In this document: one piece after another, positions 52,858 through 58,728 of the stretch
Layout: the number at the start of each line of letters is the position of its first letter
Position numbering within the stretch: the stretch's first letter is position 1
Assembly: GCA_021732995.1 (NCBI GenBank)
Contig: JAKFWA010000025.1
Span: 62,001 to 126,000, forward strand
DNA: 64,000 nt
Direction of reading: 5' to 3'
Source of the DNA: Planctomycetaceae bacterium
GTDB taxonomy: Bacteria; Planctomycetota; Planctomycetia; Planctomycetales; Planctomycetaceae
Program-made: the position numbers and the translations under genes
Notes under the pieces: generated by a model
What the model saw: the letters and a program-made list of their open reading frames with translations, nothing else
Databases searched by the model: none
What the model was told of the DNA's origin: nothing

Positions 52858-54108
52858 GTGCTGATCGTCGACCTGGCGAACCTGGTGGTGCGGAGTTACC
52901 ACGTCGGCCAGCCGTCTGAAGTGCACGCGGTGCGCGGCATGCTCGACACCGTGGCCGGTCTGATCGAGACCTATCACCCCGAGCTGCTGCTGTTCGCGGC
53001 GGAAGGTGGTCACGATGTCCGCTGCCAGCTCTATCCGGACTACAAGGCACACCGCAAGCCGACCGAGCAGAACCTGAAGGATCAACTCATCCTGGCTGCC
53101 GCCACCTGCGAGGGCATCGGCTGGCCAGTCCTGAAATCATCCGGCTATGAAGCCGACGACGTGATTGCCACGCTGGCCCGCTATTGCGGACCTCGCAGCG
53201 CTGGCGTGGTGATCGCATCCACCGACAAAGATCTGCTGCAGCTCACCACCGTCGACGGTGTCACGGTGCATGACCCGTATGGCATCAAAGGCCGCGTGAC
53301 TGCCGACCTCATCCACAAACGGTTTGGAGTGGGTGCGGATCAACTCGGCGACCTGCTGGCCCTGGCTGGCGATGCGTCCGATGGTGTGCCCGGAGTCGAC
53401 GGCATCGGCGAGGGCACGGCGGCGAAGCTGCTGAACGCTCACAAAACGCTCGACGGTGTCCTGGCCTTCGCCGCTCAGATGGCGACGACGAAGACCACTC
53501 AGACCATTGCCACGCTGCACCAGCAACGCGAACGAGCTTTGCTCAGCCGGCGCCTGGTCGAACTGTTGAACTGCCCGCTGCCGTCGAGGTGGTGGACCTG
53601 GCCAGCCGATCGACCGCGCCCGCATTGGGGCGAACGCCTGGAGCGGTCCAAGTTGTTCAAGTCCGCGAACCGCCTGAGCCAGTTGCTGGGCGAGCCATCA
53701 GAACACCCGCCGCTGGGTGGTCTGATGGAGTTGATCACCGAAAGCTCTCCCCCTTCACAAGGGGGAGCTGGAGGGGGTGAGGCCCGAACACCGACGGCAG
53801 CGGCGTCAGAACTGACGACCGGATCCATGGCCGTCACTTCTGACGCCGGGATCCCGGAGGACGTCTTGCGACTCCATTACGGCCGGGGTGTGGACTGGCG
53901 AGCCGAGTCACCGGGCATCGTGGCCCGCATGAAAGCTCGGACGCCCGAGGAGTACTGCCGCGAGTTCTGGGAGCACGAGGCCCCCGAGCTGCTGGCATTC
54001 GCACGCGGTGCCCTCGGGTTGCCGTTTGAGGATCAACGCTCGAAGCCTGCTGGCGTCGAGCAACCAATGAAGTTCGCACGGGCCACGGCTCGCGCACTGT
54101 TTGAATGA
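52858..54108 (+). CDS. 5'-3' exonuclease (T5/polA N-terminal type flap nuclease)
   Basis: The protein has 416 residues from the GTG at 52858. Conserved metal-site blocks are VLIVDLANLVVRSYH, LYPDYKAHRKPTEQ, SGYEADDVIATLARY, IASTDKDLLQL, and GDASDGVPGVDGIGEGTAAK, the helix-hairpin-helix. These bind two metal ions and trim DNA 5' ends or flaps during replication or recombination. The C-terminal third is a tail with a Ser/Gly-rich segment made by a repeat. The start is uncertain, because the frame is open upstream without a stop through the previous gene. Confidence 0.85.
   Translation: MLIVDLANLVVRSYHVGQPSEVHAVRGMLDTVAGLIETYHPELLLFAAEGGHDVRCQLYPDYKAHRKPTEQNLKDQLILAAATCEGIGWPVLKSSGYEADDVIATLARYCGPRSAGVVIASTDKDLLQLTTVDGVTVHDPYGIKGRVTADLIHKRFGVGADQLGDLLALAGDASDGVPGVDGIGEGTAAKLLNAHKTLDGVLAFAAQMATTKTTQTIATLHQQRERALLSRRLVELLNCPLPSRWWTWPADRPRPHWGERLERSKLFKSANRLSQLLGEPSEHPPLGGLMELITESSPPSQGGAGGGEARTPTAAASELTTGSMAVTSDAGIPEDVLRLHYGRGVDWRAESPGIVARMKARTPEEYCREFWEHEAPELLAFARGALGLPFEDQRSKPAGVEQPMKFARATARALFE
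53745..53782. repeat. Palindromic repeat inside the exonuclease coding region
   Basis: CTCCCCCTTCACAAGGGGGAG (53747-53767), a near-palindrome, is followed by CTGGAGGGGGTGAG. In frame it encodes Ser-Ser-Pro-Pro-Ser-Gln-Gly-Gly-Ala. It looks like an intergenic-type repeat captured in frame. Confidence 0.55.
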
Positions 54109-54118
54109 GGATATCGCG

Positions 54119-54523
54119 ATGGGAACGAAGAATGATCCTGGTCGTTATGACTGCTTTGCCAATGCTGAACCCGATGAGCCGATGTTCGTGCTTCTGGCTC
54201 GTGACAAGCATGCGCCGACGTTGGTCTGGCTGTGGGCAACGTTGAGAGAACTTGACCAGGAGGAACCCGCGAAGGTCGCTGAGGCCCGCGATTGCATGGC
54301 CGCGATGCTGTCTTGGCAGATCGCACACGGCCGGAAGCCTATTGGACTGGCTCAGGCCGCGCTCGCCGGAGTGCTCGAACTCATCAGAACGGTGAATGGG
54401 GCAATTCAGTCCGCACCTGAGGTCGCCGACCCGGTGGAAATGATCCGCCGGATGATGGCGGCTGCAACGTTTGAGACAGAGCCGCCATCACTGAGCCCCA
54501 ACCAAAAGGCAAGTGGCGGCTAG
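54119..54523 (+). CDS. Hypothetical protein in the element
   Basis: The protein has 134 residues. The first about 55 look like a compact domain (RYDCFANAEPDEPMFVLLAR, then PTLVWLWATLRELDQ), followed by helical stretches (EARDCMAAMLSWQIAHGRKP). GAGG lies eight bases before the ATG at 54119. I have a sense this belongs to a recurring planctomycete phage family but cannot name it. Confidence 0.6.
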   Translation: MGTKNDPGRYDCFANAEPDEPMFVLLARDKHAPTLVWLWATLRELDQEEPAKVAEARDCMAAMLSWQIAHGRKPIGLAQAALAGVLELIRTVNGAIQSAPEVADPVEMIRRMMAAATFETEPPSLSPNQKASGG

Positions 54524-54589
54524 TCGCTGAGGAGTTTTTGTAGGGCACCGGAGGCCGTTGTTTGAGTGGTTCATTCAACGAGGTGTGTG

Positions 54590-54895
54590 ATGAGTTCTGT
54601 AACGGAGGTGAATCGTGGCACTGATCGTAAGGCTTATCTCAAGCGGCGACGGGATGAGTGCGCCGAGAACGGCACGTGCGTCATCTGTCAGCGGGAACGG
54701 GCGATGCTGGGCTTCAAGCGTTGCTGGTGCTGCACGCAGAGGGATGCCGAGGCCAAGGGCCGCTCGGCACCGCTCAAGCCGCAGCCGAGCGAAGAGCCAG
54801 CGGCAGAGCCGACGTTCTTCTTCGGCGACGGGCTGCCTGCCGATCATCCGAACCACGGCATCGAGTTCAACCCGCGTTCGTGGCAGTGGCAGTGA
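54590..54895 (+). CDS. Small zinc-finger-like protein
   Basis: The protein has 101 residues. CVICQRERAMLGFKRCWCC has two CxxC pairs 13 residues apart, a likely zinc knuckle, after a basic start (RKAYLKRRRDECAENG). The C-terminal half is acidic then aromatic (IEFNPRSWQWQ). GAGGTG lies before the ATG. A terminator follows. A DNA- or RNA-binding role is possible. Confidence 0.65.
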   Translation: MSSVTEVNRGTDRKAYLKRRRDECAENGTCVICQRERAMLGFKRCWCCTQRDAEAKGRSAPLKPQPSEEPAAEPTFFFGDGLPADHPNHGIEFNPRSWQWQ

Positions 54896-54917
54896 GTGAC
54901 CGTTGCGAGTGTTGACC

Positions 54918-54944
54918 AGGCGGGCTTCACGGCCCGCCTCTTTT
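54918..54944 (+). terminator. Terminator inside the element
   Basis: AGGCGGGC (54918-54925) pairs with GCCCGCCT (54932-54939), followed by TCTTTT. It divides the element into transcription units before 54989. Confidence 0.75.
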
Positions 54945-54988
54945 ACGCCCTGGTGTGATGTTCAAAACTTGGTGATAAGGGACGAGAG

Positions 54989-55300
54989 ATGGCGGCAACC
55001 AGCATGGAAGAGCTGCGGCTGGACATTGACCAGGAGGTCGCTCGCTTGGCGTTGGCGGTGATGGACTCGTTGAAGCATCTGCCCGCCGCGCAACTGGAGA
55101 TCTTGAGTGCTCGATTCGAGAAGACGTCGACGCTGAAGCTGCGGAAGAACGCGGCCAGCGTGCGGCATGCCCTCGAACTCATCGGCTGGTCTTACAGCAC
55201 CGCCGTCTTCGACGCCCGCCGAAAACGCCGGGAGCAGCAGCTTGTGGACGCGGCGAAACACAGAGGCACTGAGGACACAGACGGAAAGGCGGTGAGCTGA
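54989..55300 (+). CDS. Small helical hypothetical protein
   Basis: The protein has 103 residues, mainly helix (MEELRLDIDQEVARLALAVM, AAQLEILSARFEK, LRKNAASVRHALELIGWSY). It starts a new transcription unit after the terminator at 54918. Its TGA overlaps the ATG of the ASCH-like gene. No family recognised. Confidence 0.6.
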   Translation: MAATSMEELRLDIDQEVARLALAVMDSLKHLPAAQLEILSARFEKTSTLKLRKNAASVRHALELIGWSYSTAVFDARRKRREQQLVDAAKHRGTEDTDGKAVS

Positions 55301-55668
55301 TGGCCGTGATCATGTTCATGAAGCGATTGGCACCGAAGGTTCGCGACGGCTCGAAGCGGCAGACGGTGCGACCGAAGCGCAAGCGTCGCATCAAGGTTGG
55401 CGAGCAACTCAGCCTGCGTGAGTGGGAAACCAAGGCGTACCGCTCACCTCAGATCGAGATCCGCAGCGCGCCGTGTGTGAGCGTGAAGCCGATCACGATC
55501 GGCCTGCTGAGGGGGTCGCCGATCGTCTCTGTTGCTGGCGACCTGCTGTCGCACAGCCAGCTCGAAACATTCGTCAGCGACGACGGCATCGAGACCGTCG
55601 CGGAGTTCATCCAGTTCTTTCAACAAGCACACGGCCTGCCCTTCAAGGGCGAGGTCATCAGTTGGTGA
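55300..55668 (+). CDS. ASCH/PUA-like domain protein
   Basis: The protein has 122 residues. The stretch KRLAPKVRDGSKRQTVRPKR followed by KVGEQLSLREWETKAYRS matches the start of phage ASCH/PUA-like proteins, where a Lys/Arg-rich strand and GxxL loop shape an RNA- or nucleotide-binding pocket. The rest (ITIGLLRGSPIVSVAGDLLS and later) is consistent with the same beta-barrel. Overlaps the previous gene by ATGA. Function would be binding modified nucleotides or RNA, by family; not proved. Confidence 0.6.
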   Translation: MAVIMFMKRLAPKVRDGSKRQTVRPKRKRRIKVGEQLSLREWETKAYRSPQIEIRSAPCVSVKPITIGLLRGSPIVSVAGDLLSHSQLETFVSDDGIETVAEFIQFFQQAHGLPFKGEVISW

Positions 55669-55715
55669 AACCTGGCTCACGCGAAGTCGCGGAGCCGCGA
55701 AGAAAGGAGCACAGA

Positions 55716-56240
55716 GTGGCGAGAAGAGAAAAGGCATTGGACCCCACCCAATCGACAACGTGGATGACGGCCATGATCAAGAGGGTCGTCTCGGTCCTCG
55801 TGAACGATCAGCTACGCGTGAAGATGAACCAGGTCGATGCCGACACGCGGCGGGCGCTGGTCGATGCGGCTGAGCAGCTCCATCAGCTCACAGGGGAACT
55901 TCTGGGCGACGATGTCCCCCATCAGCGGTTGATCGCGGCGGAGAACTTCTTGTGTGAATACGTCGAGAACCGATTGCCGCCTGGCTTTGACGTCACGTTG
56001 CGTATGACCGGAAGCGAATGCTCTCTGACACTGTTGGACCCCGATAGCAACGAAATCGAGATCGTCGGTGAAACGCACCTGAGTTCGATCGCGTTGGCCA
56101 TCGAACAGGCCCTGAGCTTCGACCCCGAAGCCAACGATGGGCTGCGCGTGGAACCTGAGCACGCCAGCCGTCCGATGACCACCGACGGCGCACAACGTCG
56201 GAAATGCGGCTGCGTTCACGACGGTGATTACGAGGAATAA
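55716..56240 (+). CDS. Hypothetical protein in the element
   Basis: The protein has 174 residues from the GTG at 55716, which has AGGAG six bases upstream. It is mostly helical at first (VDADTRRALVDAAEQLHQLT, AENFLCEYVENR) and beta-like later (FDVTLRMTGSECSLTLLD), ending in an acidic tail. The non-coding gap before it carries a repeat unit of the form CGCGAAG...CGCGGAG. An in-frame ATG about 50 bases downstream is an alternative start. No family recognised. Confidence 0.6.
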   Translation: MARREKALDPTQSTTWMTAMIKRVVSVLVNDQLRVKMNQVDADTRRALVDAAEQLHQLTGELLGDDVPHQRLIAAENFLCEYVENRLPPGFDVTLRMTGSECSLTLLDPDSNEIEIVGETHLSSIALAIEQALSFDPEANDGLRVEPEHASRPMTTDGAQRRKCGCVHDGDYEE

Positions 56241-56308
56241 CCCCCCGGGCCGGATGGCTCGTGCACTCATCCACGGATTCGCCGCGTGGGCGGCGATTGG
56301 AAAACAGC

Positions 56309-57445
56309 ATGGCTGCACAACAGACACTGCCAAAGCGGGGAGCGGACTACCCGCAACGGCCTGCGTTCTTCTTCCATCGGTTCACGCGCCTGCTTGGCAA
56401 GGTGTGTGCCGCTCAGCACGTTGGCCCGGATGGTGCCTGGCTGCTGACGGTGATCGCGGCAACCGAGGACTCGGCCAGGTACAAGCACGCGATCGCTTGG
56501 ACCGATGAGCAGATTTGCCCGTTCGTCGGTGTGTCCCCGTCGAAGATGCGCCGGCTTCGAGCCAGGTGCGTCGCCAGAGGATGGCTGCACTACGAATCCG
56601 GGTGGAAGGGCGTGCCCTCGCTTTATTGGGTGACCATCCCGCCGGGGTATGACATTCGGGACGGTGAGTACCTGGATGATGAGTTGGCTCAAGCCCTGCA
56701 GATTCGCGCTCAATTTGACCGTGAATCCGACGCGAAAGCGGAGGGGAATGCGGCGCGAAACCGGCGCGAAAGCGCTAGTGAATCCGGCGGGAAAGCGGAC
56801 GCCTTACATACCTACTCCGTGCATCCAAATACCTCCCCCGCCGCCGCCCCCTCCACCGGACGCGACGACGGCGAGGAAGATTCGAATTCAACCGCCAGAC
56901 AAGTCGCTGGCATTGAGCGTGGTCCAGACACGTCGCTGGCCACGACTGAAGCCGCTATCGAGCAACGACTCTCGGAAGCAGGCATCAGAAAGCCCAGGAA
57001 GGCCATCAGGCTGGCCCAGGGCAACGGGCTTGACCTCACCGTCATCTCGGCGGTGGTCGAGCATTACGAGCGGCATCCGGGCTACTGGGAGCCCTGGATG
57101 CTGTGGACACGCATGACCGATGTGGAATGGGCCAGCCAGCCATCAGACGCTGGCTGGCCTGATCCCAGCGAGAAGGCTCTCGCGGACGCCAAAGCACGTG
57201 CCCAGCGTGAAGCCACGTTCAAAGTGATCGACCAGACCCACGCCCCTGCCAAGACGCAGACGCTCATCGACTGGGACACGCTGGAACGTGAACTCGGACC
57301 TGTGATCGATGCGGCTCCGTTCGAAGAGCTGCTGGCGATCGTCGGCCAGGCTTACAGCAAGGTGCTGAGGGAACACGGTTGGCGGAGCAAGCTCTGTCGG
57401 CAGAGTGTCCTGAGGCACTTCAACGAGAAGAAAGGAACCACGTGA
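56309..57445 (+). CDS. Winged-helix, replication-initiation-like protein
   Basis: The protein has 378 residues. The first about 110 look like a winged-helix DNA-binding domain used by phage/plasmid replication proteins: WLLTVIAATEDSARYKHAIA, TDEQICPFVGVSPSKMRRLR, then SLYWVTIPPGYDIRDGEYL. A Ser/Ala-rich linker follows, then a helical DnaD-like region (IRLAQGNGLDLTVISAVVEH). The context (exonuclease, methyltransferases, recombinase) suggests a role in element DNA replication, but no catalytic motif is present. Its end overlaps the GNAT gene by a GTGA. Confidence 0.6.
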   Translation: MAAQQTLPKRGADYPQRPAFFFHRFTRLLGKVCAAQHVGPDGAWLLTVIAATEDSARYKHAIAWTDEQICPFVGVSPSKMRRLRARCVARGWLHYESGWKGVPSLYWVTIPPGYDIRDGEYLDDELAQALQIRAQFDRESDAKAEGNAARNRRESASESGGKADALHTYSVHPNTSPAAAPSTGRDDGEEDSNSTARQVAGIERGPDTSLATTEAAIEQRLSEAGIRKPRKAIRLAQGNGLDLTVISAVVEHYERHPGYWEPWMLWTRMTDVEWASQPSDAGWPDPSEKALADAKARAQREATFKVIDQTHAPAKTQTLIDWDTLERELGPVIDAAPFEELLAIVGQAYSKVLREHGWRSKLCRQSVLRHFNEKKGTT

Positions 57446-57888
57446 TACAGAACTTCGCGGTCGAAATTCATGAACTCCCCACCGAGGTGGACGACATCGC
57501 TGAGATCAAGCTGGTTGCCATGATGACCCGCTTTGATGCGACCAAGCAGCCTGCTGCGATCATGGCTCCGCTGTTCGTCGGCTGCGTGGGGTTGCACTTG
57601 GGCGAGCGGTCATCGTGCATCAGGCAGCTCTTCGTGGCTCCTAAATTTCGCCGCCTGGGCGTTGGCCGCAGGCTGGTGGAACGCTGCTGTCAACTGGCTG
57701 ACGTCTATGGCAGCGAGACCTTGGGTTTGCAGCTCGCGCCGAACAACGAAGGCGCCTGGCAGTTCTACAAGCGGCTCGGCTTTCTGGTGGCCTATGAGTA
57801 CCAGGACGGCCCCCAAGTGTGCTGCAAACAACTCTCCGCGAACTCCGCGGCTTCGCGTGAGACCTCTGGAACGAGGGTGAAGTTATGA
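57442..57888 (+). CDS. GNAT family N-acetyltransferase
   Basis: The protein has 148 residues from the GTG at 57442. The acetyl-CoA binding motif is RRLGVGRRLVERCCQLADVY, and the C-terminal NNEGAWQFYKRLGFLVAYEY is the usual beta-strand/helix ending. It would transfer an acetyl group from acetyl-CoA to an amine. The last about 18 residues (SANSAASRETSGTRVKL) come from a repeat (CGCGAAC...CGCGG) added at the 3' end of the gene. AAGGA lies before the start. The next start overlaps its stop. Confidence 0.8.
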   Translation: MIQNFAVEIHELPTEVDDIAEIKLVAMMTRFDATKQPAAIMAPLFVGCVGLHLGERSSCIRQLFVAPKFRRLGVGRRLVERCCQLADVYGSETLGLQLAPNNEGAWQFYKRLGFLVAYEYQDGPQVCCKQLSANSAASRETSGTRVKL

Positions 57889-58085
57889 CGCCGCTTCAGG
57901 ATCTTCAGTTGCAGTGCGATTTGGCCCTGCAGGACCTGGAGAAGCTGTTTAAGGATGGAGCCCAGCTCACATTGCTCATGCGCTTTCCGGGCAACACCGA
58001 ATGCGAACTGCTCTTCACCAAAGATGACCTGCAGGAAGTCGCTGCCGCGATTCAGCGATTCATTGAACGGGACGCCAAAAGATGA
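57885..58085 (+). CDS. Small hypothetical protein
   Basis: The protein has 66 residues: an N-terminal helix (LQDLQLQCDLALQDLEKLF), two beta strands (LTLLMRFP, CELLFTKDD) and a C-terminal helix (LQEVAAAIQRFIERDAKR). It overlaps genes on both sides by ATGA. No family recognised. Confidence 0.65.
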   Translation: MTPLQDLQLQCDLALQDLEKLFKDGAQLTLLMRFPGNTECELLFTKDDLQEVAAAIQRFIERDAKR

Positions 58086-58336
58086 GGTGGACTCGCGGCA
58101 TCTATACCGCGTTGGCGTTCGTGCGCTGCCCTGGTTGCCACGTGGAGACACCGGCCTGGCCCAACGAACGGGGCGAGGTTGAGGACTCGTGCTTCAAGTG
58201 CGGTGAGCTGCTGCAGACGCGGCTCAATGGCTGGGACGGAAAGCTGAACCTCAAGCCGCTTCCAGTTCTGAAGACTTCGGCAATGAAGTTCGACCCACTC
58301 GGTGCAGATGGACCGGGAAACACGAAAGGAACTTGA
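58082..58336 (+). CDS. Small zinc-ribbon protein
   Basis: The protein has 84 residues. CPGCHVETPAW and, 21 residues later, CFKCGELL give two CxxC pairs, a zinc ribbon. The rest is short and disordered-looking. It overlaps its neighbours by ATGA and TGATG. It might bind nucleic acid, but no specific family is recognised. Confidence 0.65.
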   Translation: MRWTRGIYTALAFVRCPGCHVETPAWPNERGEVEDSCFKCGELLQTRLNGWDGKLNLKPLPVLKTSAMKFDPLGADGPGNTKGT

Positions 58337-58728
58337 TGTTACTTCGATGGGATGAGCAACTGCAGCAGACGCGTCTCGCACTTGAGCACGCGGACAAACG
58401 CTACAACTCCAGCAACTTTGAATGGCACGCCTGGCCGCAACAGTGGAGTAATTCCGGCTGTGGTCGGAGCGGCGGCGGGTTGGTGATGCATGCGTTCTGG
58501 ATGGCGCAAACCGTCATCACCAGCGGCGATTCCGATGAAGTGCTGGTCTATCACAACGGTCACTTTGCCTACGAAGTGAAGAAGCCATTGCCAGCTTTCT
58601 GGATCGCCTGCGGAGAACGCAAACTGCCAGGAGAACGCGATTGGCCAACTGTCGGTCACACGTTCGACGCGACGATGAATCCACCGCCCACGGCTGACAC
58701 AAAGGCGAAGAAGAAGGGCCAGCGGTGA
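58336..58728 (+). CDS. Hypothetical protein
   Basis: The protein has 130 residues, with many Trp and aromatic residues (FEWHAWPQQWSNSGCGR) and a compact beta-rich middle (DEVLVYHNGHFAYEV). Ends in a Lys-rich tail. Its ATG overlaps the previous TGA and its stop overlaps the methyltransferase start. No family recognised. Confidence 0.65.
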   Translation: MLLRWDEQLQQTRLALEHADKRYNSSNFEWHAWPQQWSNSGCGRSGGGLVMHAFWMAQTVITSGDSDEVLVYHNGHFAYEVKKPLPAFWIACGERKLPGERDWPTVGHTFDATMNPPPTADTKAKKKGQR

